A stretch of 64,000 nt of DNA, taken from UBA969 sp041694635 (lineage in GTDB: Bacteria > Planctomycetota > Planctomycetia > Gemmatales > Gemmataceae). Position 1 is the stretch's first letter. Each line of letters opens with the position of its first letter. The stretch spans positions 1 through 64,000 of the forward strand of contig JBDNHI010000104.1 in assembly GCA_041694635.1 (NCBI GenBank). The letters run 5' to 3'. Under the pieces are notes generated by a model. The model made no database searches. It saw nothing but the letters and a program-made list of their open reading frames with translations, and was not told the origin of the DNA. Of this stretch, positions 8,208 to 17,145 are shown one piece after another. A program made the translations under genes and the position numbers.

Positions 8208-10055
8208 TTATTCTTTTATTAAGTAATATTCCGGGTACTGCAGCAACAGGGATTTATGAGTTCCTGTTGCAACTATGTGCTGATTTTTAAATAAATAGAT
8301 TCGGTCACATTGTGAAAAAGTGATTTCACTACCGCCCAAGAAAATCACTGTTTTTTCAGATAATGTTTTATGATAAGCCGATTGGATTAAATCATCGCCT
8401 ACTGAAGATTCTGGTTCTTCGATAACCAATGTTTTTGTTTCCAAATAAATGGCCCTAGCAAACCCTAAAAGAAACTGAAATAAACTATTAAATGAAGGGT
8501 CAGCAGAATCGTAAAAGGTGTTGTATTCATTTTTATAAGACATAATTAAAGAATGAATATTTGTGCTTTTGGCTGCATTAATAATCTTAGTAAGTTCGGG
8601 GAAATCAGAATAATTACTTATGATTTTATGTAAAGTATCTGCTATAATTTCGAATCGTGCAGGAACAAAAGAAACTTCTCTTGGAGGTTGTTCAGGGGAC
8701 AAGTTTTTGGCATTCGTATTTCCGAATCTAAGTTCGCCTTCATCTGGAATAAGTGCGCAAGAAATCAGAAGACCTAGCGCTGTTTTTTGTTCTTTATTTA
8801 ATCCTGCAAATCCAATTTTTTCATTTCGTTTTATGGTTAAGCTAAGGTTTTTTACCAGATGCGAATCATATTTGTTTTTTATAGTTACCGTATCAAAGTA
8901 AATCGTATTATATTCAGAAAATTTTAGGGTTCCTGATTCTTCTTGATAGAAACCATTTTTGTCTTCTATGTTAATAAATAATTGAGCAACATAAGGTAAA
9001 CCGCTGTTGATTTCTTGTCTGCAATCAAGATATGTTTTAAAGTAAAACACAACTAGAATTGATAGACTACCCGATAAAAAAATATCTTGCCCAGTAGCAA
9101 AATTATATTTTATGCTGATCCAACCTAGTAGGGTGACAAACCCAATACAAGAGATAATAGCAAAATATTCACAATGTTGTTTTAGGAGGGTGCAAATAGC
9201 TATTGCTATTCTTTTACTAAGGTAACTTTTTGAGTAGTAAGACAGTTTTTCAAGCCAAGTGTGTGCTAGACCAAATCCTTTTGAAAATGGCATAACTTTA
9301 TAAAGATTTACTTGCCAATAATAATCATTTTCCGATGCAATTTTTAAATTGGAAATTTTTTGGATGAGGTGTGTATTAAGAAACACCTGAATTCCAAAAA
9401 TTAAAAAACATAAACCACAAAGAATCATAAAAAGAGCAGTTTTCGTAATAATTCCAATTAATGTTAAAAGAATAATAGCAAGAATTGCAGGTTGTTGCTT
9501 AGCATCATATGCCAATAATACCTCCCCAGTTTTTGCAAGGAGTTCTTCCGTTTGCGAAATAGTCGAAGTTTGCTGGATTAATTGTTGTTGTATTTTTAGA
9601 AATTCGTTTTGGTAAATAACTTGACGGAATTTCGAAAGTTGCAACTCTGAATTATACCAACTAAAAATTTGTTCCAATAACCTTAATACCAAGAAGGTAA
9701 AACAAGTGATTAAAATTAGTACGATTAGGGTTGCTTGTGGGGGAAGGCCCCAATCGGGGTTTACAATCCATTGCCAAAGATGACTTGCAAGAGCCGCAGG
9801 GGCATTAGAATTTTCATAACCTTCAAGGTTTGAAAGCAAATTATTTTCAATTAGAATTGGATTGTTTTCAGTGAGTGTAGATTTAATCTGGGGGAAGATG
9901 AAGTAAGCTGCACTCCAGCTTAAAAAAAGGACCATCAAAATTGCGGAAAGTTTAAGTGAACAAAAAAGTAATGTTAAAAAACGAAGCAAATTTTTGCTCG
10001 AACGAAAGTTCAGCAGCTTTAAAAAAGTTTGTTGGTTTTGATTAAAGTCGGGCAT
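8208..10055 (-). CDS. ABC exporter-like membrane protein with degenerate nucleotide-binding domain
   Basis: A 615-residue protein built like a half-size ABC exporter: hydrophobic segments at roughly residues 35-57, 108-128, 190-230 and 285-340, then a nucleotide-binding-domain-like region from about 380. The ATPase motifs are altered. Walker A is GFAGLNKEQKT (415-425; K421 kept, second Gly and Ser/Thr lost). The signature LSGGQ reads roughly NSLFQ (523-527). Walker B is LVIEEP (Asp to Glu at 546, catalytic E547 kept). The switch His is replaced by Gly near 575. The distal 'DRIYLF....IVATGTHKSLL' remains clearly ABC-like. ATP hydrolysis is doubtful. It starts 40 bases after the stop of the ABC-2 permease gene and is likely cotranscribed with it. 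Confidence 0.75.
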   Translation of the reverse strand: MPDFNQNQQTFLKLLNFRSSKNLLRFLTLLFCSLKLSAILMVLFLSWSAAYFIFPQIKSTLTENNPILIENNLLSNLEGYENSNAPAALASHLWQWIVNPDWGLPPQATLIVLILITCFTFLVLRLLEQIFSWYNSELQLSKFRQVIYQNEFLKIQQQLIQQTSTISQTEELLAKTGEVLLAYDAKQQPAILAIILLTLIGIITKTALFMILCGLCFLIFGIQVFLNTHLIQKISNLKIASENDYYWQVNLYKVMPFSKGFGLAHTWLEKLSYYSKSYLSKRIAIAICTLLKQHCEYFAIISCIGFVTLLGWISIKYNFATGQDIFLSGSLSILVVFYFKTYLDCRQEINSGLPYVAQLFINIEDKNGFYQEESGTLKFSEYNTIYFDTVTIKNKYDSHLVKNLSLTIKRNEKIGFAGLNKEQKTALGLLISCALIPDEGELRFGNTNAKNLSPEQPPREVSFVPARFEIIADTLHKIISNYSDFPELTKIINAAKSTNIHSLIMSYKNEYNTFYDSADPSFNSLFQFLLGFARAIYLETKTLVIEEPESSVGDDLIQSAYHKTLSEKTVIFLGGSEITFSQCDRIYLFKNQHIVATGTHKSLLLQYPEYYLIKE

Positions 10056-10095
10056 ATCCCACCCGTGTAAATGCCTAATCCTTGGCGAAAAATAC

Positions 10096-11325
10096 TTACG
10101 CTAAATCTCGGTCTTCAAAAAGTATTAAACCTACTATCAGGGCCACTGCGGTGTATATAAAACCGTAGAAACTTACTGATAAAACATATACTGCAAATGG
10201 GATGAAATCAGGTGGGCTATCTCCCACGATGGCAGGGCCAACTCTGAAGAATTCAAGCCCCGGCAGGAAAAGGTCAAATATCCCAGCCATAAATCCTAAT
10301 AATCTTGAAACCGGTGAATCTGGATCTGTTGCTTTTGCCTTATCGCCAATTGCCACTAACACAGGAGTTAAATGTGCCAGAAAATAAATCACTAGAACCG
10401 TGCTAAGATTGATTACCATCGGCACCCGAGTTGCAAGTGAAACGGATATTGAAACAAGTACACTAACTTGACAAAAACTAAGAATCAAACCTGGGAATGT
10501 TTCTAAACTATGTTGAATCCAGAAAGCCATTCCGTTGATGAGATCTTTGGTTTCTGAAGGAAGTGCTGAATTGGATAAGTAGGCTTTGATCCATTCAGGA
10601 TTAGGCACCGCATCCATTCGGTCGAGCCAGTGCTTGTAAAGTAGAACAGATTGGAAAATGCAAAATAACATTGCGGACATTAGAAAAGCAGAAAGTAATA
10701 TCCCAACAAATTTTCCAAGTAAAAATTGCCTACGAGATATTGGCTTACTCATCAGGGTCACCGCTGTGCGGCCTTCAATTTCTTCGCTAACAAAAATACT
10801 TGCAGCAAGGGTTCCAAATATTACCGCAGCAAGCATAATAGTGTCGTAGCCAAGTTCTTTAACCATAATGAGGTCTTCACCGAAGGTGAAGTAAGGAATA
10901 AAAGGGGAGACCAGAAGTGCAAAAAGCGCAAGGCTTGATAGTAACCAAAACATAGGTTGCCTAATGCCTTCGCGGAAAGCAGCCTGAGCGACAGCTCCAC
11001 CCTTTGGCCATATTTTTAAAATAACCATAAAAGCAAAAACAAAGCAATCAAGTATAAGCTGGGTTTGGAAAATTCCTGCATATGCCCGGCCTGCAATTTC
11101 TAGGCTATTCGTTTCTTGGAGAAAGATATGGAAAATAAATGGAAAAATAGCACCAAGCAAAAACATTGCAACAAGGGTGATAACAAGTGCTTGAAATTTA
11201 GATTTGCTTGGGGTGGTGGAACTAGTATCCGAAAAGAACAGCACCGCTAACCAAGGCAGAGCGATTAAAAATTGTGCCCATACAAAACCAGATTCGGTTA
11301 GCCATTGTTGAAAGGAAATATTCAT
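10096..11325 (-). CDS. ABC-2 type transporter permease
   Basis: A 409-residue integral membrane protein with about eight to ten hydrophobic segments and the FREGIRQPMFW...EEIEGRTAVTLMSKPISRRQFLLGK signature of ABC-2/NosY-like permeases, where the 'E-GR-T-SKP--R--F-LGK' loop contacts the ATPase. No intact ATPase gene adjoins it; the nearest downstream gene has a degenerate nucleotide-binding domain. The partner ATPase could be the one at 19297-20061 or lie elsewhere. Substrate unknown. Confidence 0.82.
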   Translation of the reverse strand: MNISFQQWLTESGFVWAQFLIALPWLAVLFFSDTSSTTPSKSKFQALVITLVAMFLLGAIFPFIFHIFLQETNSLEIAGRAYAGIFQTQLILDCFVFAFMVILKIWPKGGAVAQAAFREGIRQPMFWLLSSLALFALLVSPFIPYFTFGEDLIMVKELGYDTIMLAAVIFGTLAASIFVSEEIEGRTAVTLMSKPISRRQFLLGKFVGILLSAFLMSAMLFCIFQSVLLYKHWLDRMDAVPNPEWIKAYLSNSALPSETKDLINGMAFWIQHSLETFPGLILSFCQVSVLVSISVSLATRVPMVINLSTVLVIYFLAHLTPVLVAIGDKAKATDPDSPVSRLLGFMAGIFDLFLPGLEFFRVGPAIVGDSPPDFIPFAVYVLSVSFYGFIYTAVALIVGLILFEDRDLA

Positions 11326-11629
11326 AATTTAGTTAGCCCCTGTAAAGATTCATTACCTTAGTATTCTATGGTAAATTCTTGGTAATGAGGAGAACAAAGT
11401 TCTTCTGATTTCAAATCCTTGATGTTTTTGTAGCAAGGTGGTGGTCTTGGTCGATAAGAACCCCTTGCCGGGCTATGTTTCTATAAAAAAATGAAAGTTA
11501 TTGTGTTAAGTGTATTTTTCCTTTTCGTAGATTAATTATGATTAAGATTAAACCCAACAGCAACAAATACTTTGATTTTGACCTTAAAATAAAGTTTTAA
11601 ATTCAGGAAATTTAACTTATATTATTGGG
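11326..11629. other. Non-coding interval with one hairpin
   Basis: There is no credible coding frame in this 304-base gap between the ABC-2 permease and nadK. At 11431-11475 there is a compact nested hairpin: TAGC/GCTA outside, CAAGG (11434-11438) pairing with CCTTG (11463-11467), and GGTCTT pairing with AAGAACC inside. Neither side is followed by a clear T-run, so it is not an obvious terminator. The rest is AT-rich and probably carries the promoter of the permease operon. Confidence 0.4.
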
Positions 11630-12472
11630 TTATTTTGCTTCAATTCGATAGTTTGGATGCACTCCCCAGTTCAGTTTTTCTCGAAGGGTCTTGTAGAAAT
11701 GTTTTTGAGGTACCTTAGCAAGTTGAAACTTAACCGGCGCTTTGAGGAAAGTGATTCTGGACCCTTTTAACATTGGGATTTGTTCCTGACCATCTATAAC
11801 TAAAGTGGTACCACTTGAAACCTTATTAAGCAATAATGTGTAAATTTTTGATGAAGAATCAACAACGCACCTGCTAGTAAGAACATGAGGGCAAATGGGA
11901 TTAATAACAAAGGCTTCCAATTCTTGATTTAAAATGGGACCCCCCGCAGAAAGATTATGTGCGGTGGAGCCAATCGGCGTGCTCATAATTAAACCATCTG
12001 CCATATAAGTACACACGGTTTCGCCATCAACTATCAAATCGACATCGATCATATGAAAAGGTGCCCCAGAGTGGACCGTGATTTCGTTGAGGCCAAGAAA
12101 AGGTCCAGCTTTTGCCTTAGAATCGGTTATACATTCAAACATTACATGGCTGGTCACCCTAAAATTACCTTTGGCAACTTCAGGTATACATTCTTCCAGT
12201 TCTGCAATGTTAAGGTCCGCTAGAAAACCTAAGCGACCAAGGTTAATGCCCAAAGAAGGAATCTGTTTGTAACCCATTTGTCTGGCCGCCCGCAACATCG
12301 CCCCATCACCCCCTAGAACGATGGTGAGGTCGGCATCATATTTTGAGAGATCTTCTTTTTGCTCTAGATCAACAAGAACAACATCAAAATGTTGTTTAAG
12401 TAGCGGGAGCATTTTTTCAGCCTGAGCGGTTACACCTGATCGTTGAGAGTTTCCTAAAATGAAAATTTTCAT
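11630..12472 (-). CDS. nadK: NAD kinase
   Basis: Phosphorylates NAD to NADP in the cytosol. The diagnostic GGDG motif is at residues 54-57 (LGGDGAMLRAAR), followed by LGRLGFLADL, GLIMSTPIGSTAHNLSAGGPI and the late DGQEQIP loop. At 280 residues it is of normal length. It begins 18 bases after dxs and is probably the last gene of the ald-xseA-xseB-ispA-dxs-nadK run, placing NADPH supply beside the NADPH-using methylerythritol phosphate pathway. Confidence 0.95.
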   Translation of the reverse strand: MKIFILGNSQRSGVTAQAEKMLPLLKQHFDVVLVDLEQKEDLSKYDADLTIVLGGDGAMLRAARQMGYKQIPSLGINLGRLGFLADLNIAELEECIPEVAKGNFRVTSHVMFECITDSKAKAGPFLGLNEITVHSGAPFHMIDVDLIVDGETVCTYMADGLIMSTPIGSTAHNLSAGGPILNQELEAFVINPICPHVLTSRCVVDSSSKIYTLLLNKVSSGTTLVIDGQEQIPMLKGSRITFLKAPVKFQLAKVPQKHFYKTLREKLNWGVHPNYRIEAK

Positions 12473-12490
12473 CTTGTACCGGTTCTTCGG

Positions 12491-14404
12491 TTACTTGCCA
12501 AGGGGATGTCTGGAAGCATCAATATCTTTTCCCAACCATTGTTTTGCAGCAAGTGCGATGCTCGGAGCATCAAGCTTAAGTGATTGAAGAAGTTCGGTTC
12601 GTTCTCCATGTTCAACAAATTGATCAGGAAGGCCAAGTCGCAAAAGCTTTCTTGTATCCATTCCAGCGGAATTTGCTGCTTCAAGAAGGGCGCTGCCAAA
12701 CCCGCCTTCTAAGGTTCCTTCTTCTACAGTGATAACCATTCCAGAATCTTCTAAAGCTTTTAGGAGTGTATTTTTGTCGAGCGGCTTTAAAAACCGCGCA
12801 TTGATCACACCAACTTGCAAACCTTCTTCACGAAGTATCTCAGCAGCCTTGCAGCATTCACTTAATAGCGTTCCATAGGCAATAAGAATAACATCATCTC
12901 CCCATTCAATAACTTCAGCCTGGCCTATTTCAAGTGGAACAAAGTCGCGTCGAATCCTCTCGAGGTTGGCCTTAGGGTAACGAATGGCGGTGGGGCCGCC
13001 ATGGGATAAACAAAGCCTTAGCATAGGCTCAACATCAAGTTCATCGCCAGGTGCCATTATGGTCATATTTGGAAAAACACGCATATAAGAATTGTCAAAA
13101 GCACCGTGGTGAGTTGGCCCATCTGGTCCGGTAATACCAGCACGATCAAGACAGAATAAAACAGGAAGATTTTGTAAAGCAACTTCCTGAAAAATCTGGT
13201 CAAAGGATCGTTGTAAAAAGGTTGAGTAAATGTCTACGATGGGACGGATTCCAGTTTTAGCAAGGCCTGCAGCGAATGCAACAGCATGAGATTCGCAAAT
13301 ACCAACATCAAAAAAGCGATCAGGAAAATCTTCGCGAACTTTCTCGAGTTTATTCCCTTGACACATCGCGGCGGTGATAACTGTAACTTTTTTGTTCTCT
13401 TGCATTAACTTGTGGATTGCTGAACTAACCACATCTGTATAGCCTTTGCTTCCGCCACGCTTCATTGAAAGTATATTTCGTTCGGGTCCAATTTTTTCGA
13501 AAACAGGTGGTGTATGAAAAGTGACAGGGTCTTCACTTGCCTGAGGTACACCACATCCCTTTTTTGTTAAGACATGCAGAAGGATAGGGCCTTTTTGTTC
13601 ACTAATAGCTGCAAGCCATTTTTGTAACCCAGGCAAATCGTGGCCATCAATTGGGCCAAAGTAACGGAAACCAAATTCTTCAAACAACATTCCCCCTGAA
13701 AGGGATGCTTTCAAACCGTCCTTTAATTGTTCCAGTGCTTGCTTCGCAACACCCCCAAAAGGTACCTTTTCAAGTAAATCTTTGATCTGTTTTTTTGAAT
13801 CTTGATAGAAGTTTGTCATTCTTGCCTGATCAAGGCACTTTGCCAAGGATCCTACCCGTGGGCAAATCGACATTTCGTTATCGTTAAGAATGACGAGGAA
13901 GTTTTTGTTAAGCCCACCTGCATTATTAAGAGCCTCAAAAACGATGCCAGAAGGAAGAGCGCCATCACCGATTACGGCAATGCTGTGGCGGTCACTATTG
14001 CCATTTAGGTCGTCTCCTACTTTTAACCCAAGTGCGGTGGATAGGCTGCAACCAGCGTGGCCGGTCATGAAAAGGTCGTAATCGCTTTCGGCTGGGTTGG
14101 GGTATCCCATTAAACCGCCTTTGGTGCGAATGGTATCAAAGTTGCGATACCTGCCAGTGATTAATTTATGTGGGTAAATTTGATGGCCTGTATCCCAAAT
14201 AATGCGATCTTTACTGAAGTCGAAACTGAGATGAAGAGCTATGCAAAGTTCAACCACACCTAAGTTGCTTGCAAAATGTGCAGGCCTTAAGCTTAAAACA
14301 CGAACAAGTTCATCTCGCATCTCTTGACAGAGAACTTCAAGTTCTTGCTGACTAAGATTTTTTAAATCTTTCGGGCCTTCAATTTTTGGAAGTATTTTAT
14401 GCAT
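12491..14404 (-). CDS. dxs: 1-Deoxy-D-xylulose-5-phosphate synthase
   Basis: Thiamine-diphosphate enzyme that condenses pyruvate with glyceraldehyde 3-phosphate, first step of the methylerythritol phosphate route to isoprenoids. Visible landmarks in the 637 residues are HFASNLGVVEL near residue 42, DTGHQIYPHKLITGR, MTGHAGCSLSTALGL, the ThDP motif GDGALPSG...EALNNAG, NDNEMSICPRVG, then the transketolase pyrimidine domain with AAGLAKTGIRPIVDIYSTFLQR and HHGAFD, and a C-terminal transketolase domain. GDGALPSG differs from the commoner GDGALTGG but keeps the Gly-Asp-Gly and Asn ligands. It follows ispA by 63 bases and precedes nadK by 18. Confidence 0.95.
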   Translation of the reverse strand: MHKILPKIEGPKDLKNLSQQELEVLCQEMRDELVRVLSLRPAHFASNLGVVELCIALHLSFDFSKDRIIWDTGHQIYPHKLITGRYRNFDTIRTKGGLMGYPNPAESDYDLFMTGHAGCSLSTALGLKVGDDLNGNSDRHSIAVIGDGALPSGIVFEALNNAGGLNKNFLVILNDNEMSICPRVGSLAKCLDQARMTNFYQDSKKQIKDLLEKVPFGGVAKQALEQLKDGLKASLSGGMLFEEFGFRYFGPIDGHDLPGLQKWLAAISEQKGPILLHVLTKKGCGVPQASEDPVTFHTPPVFEKIGPERNILSMKRGGSKGYTDVVSSAIHKLMQENKKVTVITAAMCQGNKLEKVREDFPDRFFDVGICESHAVAFAAGLAKTGIRPIVDIYSTFLQRSFDQIFQEVALQNLPVLFCLDRAGITGPDGPTHHGAFDNSYMRVFPNMTIMAPGDELDVEPMLRLCLSHGGPTAIRYPKANLERIRRDFVPLEIGQAEVIEWGDDVILIAYGTLLSECCKAAEILREEGLQVGVINARFLKPLDKNTLLKALEDSGMVITVEEGTLEGGFGSALLEAANSAGMDTRKLLRLGLPDQFVEHGERTELLQSLKLDAPSIALAAKQWLGKDIDASRHPLGK

Positions 14405-14467
14405 TGCAACTATCCCTTGTGCATTCTGAAATCCGGCTTCAAATGCCAGAAGTAATTTCGTTTAATT

Positions 14468-15418
14468 TTAATGATCCCTTGTAACAAGATAATTAGCCAA
14501 TTCTACTAAAGGCTTAGCCTGAGGACCAAGCCTGTAAGCAAGATTTTGTGCATTTTTGCAAAGATCAGAGGCTAAAACCTTACTTGCTTCAATTCCTAGT
14601 AGTCCCGGATAAGTAAGTTTACCCTTTTTTGCGTCTTTTCCCACCCGTTTTCCTGCAGATTCACATTTTCCTTCGACATCAAGAAGGTCGTCGGTAATTT
14701 GAAAAACTAAACCTATATTTTGACCGTAATCATCAAGGATTTCCAACAAATCTTCAGGAGGTTTTCGATTTTGATTGGCAAAAGCGACAAGTGCTCCTAA
14801 TTTTAAGCTTGCTCGAATTAATGCCCCTGTCTTTCGATCGTGTAAATTTCTTAAGTGCTGAATTGTTGGTTGTTTAGGGTGATTTAACGACCTTATTCCT
14901 GGTTTTCCTTCCCAGGCTAAATCTTCAACTTGCCCCCCGACCATTCCAGAAGCCCCTGCCCCTTTTGCTAATTCTAAGCAGCATTCTGCCGCAGTTATTG
15001 CAGGGTAACTTTTTGCAAGAATTTCAAATGCTTTAGTCAATAATGCATCCCCTGCTAAAATTGCTAATGCTTCACCATAAACTTTATGGCAGGTTGATCT
15101 ACCTCTCCTTAAATCATCATCATCCATAGAGGGCAAGTCATCGTGAATCAAAGAATAGGCGTGAATAAATTCAACTGCACAAGCGGCAGGCCAAGGATGC
15201 GTATTTTCAAAACCAAACGAGTTTGTAGCTAAAACAACTAAAACTGGCCTTAGCCTTTTGCCCGGCCCAAGTACACTATAACGCATAGCTTCAAGTAATT
15301 GGTCGGGTTGTCCTTCCAGAAAAGTAAGTGAATTACTCAAATAAGTATCAACTTGTGTAGCAAGGCTTTTCCAAATACTTAGAAAATCATCCTGTTCCGT
15401 GGATACTTTTTGCAGCAC
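14468..15418 (-). CDS. ispA: Polyprenyl (farnesyl/geranylgeranyl) diphosphate synthase
   Basis: Chain-elongating prenyltransferase making short-chain prenyl diphosphates. It has the GKRLRP motif at 53-58, the first aspartate-rich motif IHDDLPSMDDDDLRRG starting at D93, GDALLTKAFE, and the second aspartate-rich motif QITDDLLDVEG. The 316-residue length fits short-chain synthases. The bulky residue pattern before the first motif (HAYSLIHDD) suggests a C15 or C20 product, not resolvable by eye. Linked to dxs downstream, as in many bacteria. Confidence 0.92.
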   Translation of the reverse strand: MLQKVSTEQDDFLSIWKSLATQVDTYLSNSLTFLEGQPDQLLEAMRYSVLGPGKRLRPVLVVLATNSFGFENTHPWPAACAVEFIHAYSLIHDDLPSMDDDDLRRGRSTCHKVYGEALAILAGDALLTKAFEILAKSYPAITAAECCLELAKGAGASGMVGGQVEDLAWEGKPGIRSLNHPKQPTIQHLRNLHDRKTGALIRASLKLGALVAFANQNRKPPEDLLEILDDYGQNIGLVFQITDDLLDVEGKCESAGKRVGKDAKKGKLTYPGLLGIEASKVLASDLCKNAQNLAYRLGPQAKPLVELANYLVTRDH

Positions 15419-15567
15419 TCTTATTTCCTTAATTACCTAAATACCAATAATTGAAGATGTAATCTAACACCAACTTCATTGTACCACCATCAGGTATATG
15501 AATCCTTTTCTTCTGTAGCTTTCTGATAAGTTAAATGCTACCGATCAGGAAAGCTGTAGGAAATAGG

Positions 15568-15870
15568 TTAATCGGGAGAGTTGCCTTTTTCTACAGAAAA
15601 TAATCCTTGCTGTGCTTTTCCCTCGGTTGACTGGTGTTCAAAATTTTCTAAAATTGGATCTCCCGAAAGGTCTTGTCCGCTCAAAATTTGTATTTTTTGT
15701 TCTGCTTCCTTCAAGCTAGTCTGGCAACTATGAATTAAGCGTATACCTTTTTCGTAAAGTTTAAGGTGTTCGTCCAAATCGATCTGGCTGTTTTCTAGTT
15801 CTCGAACGATATCCTCTAATTCTTTGAGAGAAGTCTCAAATTTTTGAGCCGAATTCTTTTTAGTTGCCAA
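15568..15870 (-). CDS. xseB: Exodeoxyribonuclease VII small subunit
   Basis: Small helical subunit of exonuclease VII, which degrades single-stranded DNA to oligonucleotides. The sequence KFETSLKELEDIVRELENSQ, then IDLDEHLKLYEKGIRLIHSCQTSLKEAEQKI (residues 10-60), is the standard helical core. The tail (60-100) is polar and longer than usual. Directly downstream of xseA with a 27-base gap, so the two are cotranscribed and should form one complex. Confidence 0.93.
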   Translation of the reverse strand: MATKKNSAQKFETSLKELEDIVRELENSQIDLDEHLKLYEKGIRLIHSCQTSLKEAEQKIQILSGQDLSGDPILENFEHQSTEGKAQQGLFSVEKGNSPD

Positions 15871-15897
15871 AGTAGAATCTCCCTGCTGAAAGTAAGT

Positions 15898-17139
15898 TTA
15901 CGATATAGTTTGAACTTCGCTGATTACTGTGCCTTGCCGTAGTTTGGTTAAAAGAAGATCGCCAATGGTTAAGGTGTCTGATGCGGTAACTAAAGTAAAT
16001 TTATCAGGCTCATTCTTGTTAGCCTTTAAGGTGATGCTATAGCCTCTGGAAAGGATGTTGAGTGGGCTGAGTGATTGAAGTTTTTGGATCAGGAAATTAA
16101 CTTTTTCGGCTTTAATATGACTTAAGTTGTTGGAAACTCGGTTGAATTTCTCTAGGAGATCGTCTAGCCGTTGAGATTTTTGGTTCAAATAATCCAAAGG
16201 TTTTATAAGGCATCTGCGGGTAGATAGTAAGTTTAAATGTTGATGCAGTTTTTGTATTCGTAATTGAATGCCTAGGTGCATTGCTTCTCTAGCATCTATC
16301 ATAAAATTGTTTAATTCGTATTGGTTTGGAGATACCTTTGTTGCAGCTTCAGTGGGAGTTAAAGCCCTTAAATCGGCAATTAAATCTGCAAGAGTAAAGT
16401 CGTCTTCGTGGCCTACCGCACTAATCGTGGGAATGGAAGATTCGAAAAGCGCATCCGCAACCAGTTCAGAATTGAAAGCTTGCAGATCTTCAGAACTACC
16501 GCCTCCCCTACCAACAATCATCACATCGATATTGTGTTTAGGATCTTTGTGAATTTTATTTAATAACTTGATAGCAGAAGTGATTTCGGAGGGAGCAGAA
16601 TCACCCTGAACTCTAGTAGGGGAAATAAAAATTTCTGCTAATGGCCATCGTTTTCCAAGTGTTTCAAGGATGTCCCGAACAGCTGAACCCGTTGCACTTG
16701 TAACCAACCCGATTCGCAAAGGAAACGGGGGTATGGCGCGTTTTCTAGCAGGATCGAAATACCCTTTAGCTTTAAGCTTTTCTTTTAATTGTCTAAGTAG
16801 ATGTTCCTGTTCCCCCATTCCTAAGGTTCTTACATCGTCGCCGATGATTTGGAATTCGCCACGAGCCGGGTAGAGGCTTGGTTTTCCTCGCAGAAAAATT
16901 TTGTTTCCTTCTTGCATTTTTTTGCCATGTCTCATTGCGTGACCTTTAAAAATCACCGCACGAACACTACTTTGATCGTCTTTGAGAGAAAAATAAACAT
17001 GACCTGAAGCGGGCCGAGATAAATTTGATATTTCTCCCGCAATCCAAAGTGAAGGGAATTCCCCTTCCAGCAAATCCTTCACTAGAGTGTTAAGCTGACT
17101 TACCGAAATAAAAAAGTTGTCATCCTTGGGCTTTTCCAT
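15898..17139 (-). CDS. xseA: Exodeoxyribonuclease VII large subunit
   Basis: Catalytic subunit of exonuclease VII. An N-terminal OB-fold (SQLNTLVKDLLEGEFPSLW, IAGEISNLSRPASGHVYFSLKD, residues 12-50) is followed by the nuclease domain with SATGSAVRDI, the DVMIVGRGGGSSEDLQAFNS segment, ISAVGHEDDFTLADLIAD and LRALTPTEAA, and a coiled C-terminal region ending in LSRGYSIT. Length 413 is normal. It starts 6 bases after the stop of ald, and xseB follows. Confidence 0.95.
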   Translation of the reverse strand: MEKPKDDNFFISVSQLNTLVKDLLEGEFPSLWIAGEISNLSRPASGHVYFSLKDDQSSVRAVIFKGHAMRHGKKMQEGNKIFLRGKPSLYPARGEFQIIGDDVRTLGMGEQEHLLRQLKEKLKAKGYFDPARKRAIPPFPLRIGLVTSATGSAVRDILETLGKRWPLAEIFISPTRVQGDSAPSEITSAIKLLNKIHKDPKHNIDVMIVGRGGGSSEDLQAFNSELVADALFESSIPTISAVGHEDDFTLADLIADLRALTPTEAATKVSPNQYELNNFMIDAREAMHLGIQLRIQKLHQHLNLLSTRRCLIKPLDYLNQKSQRLDDLLEKFNRVSNNLSHIKAEKVNFLIQKLQSLSPLNILSRGYSITLKANKNEPDKFTLVTASDTLTIGDLLLTKLRQGTVISEVQTIS

Positions 17140-17145
17140 TGGCTT

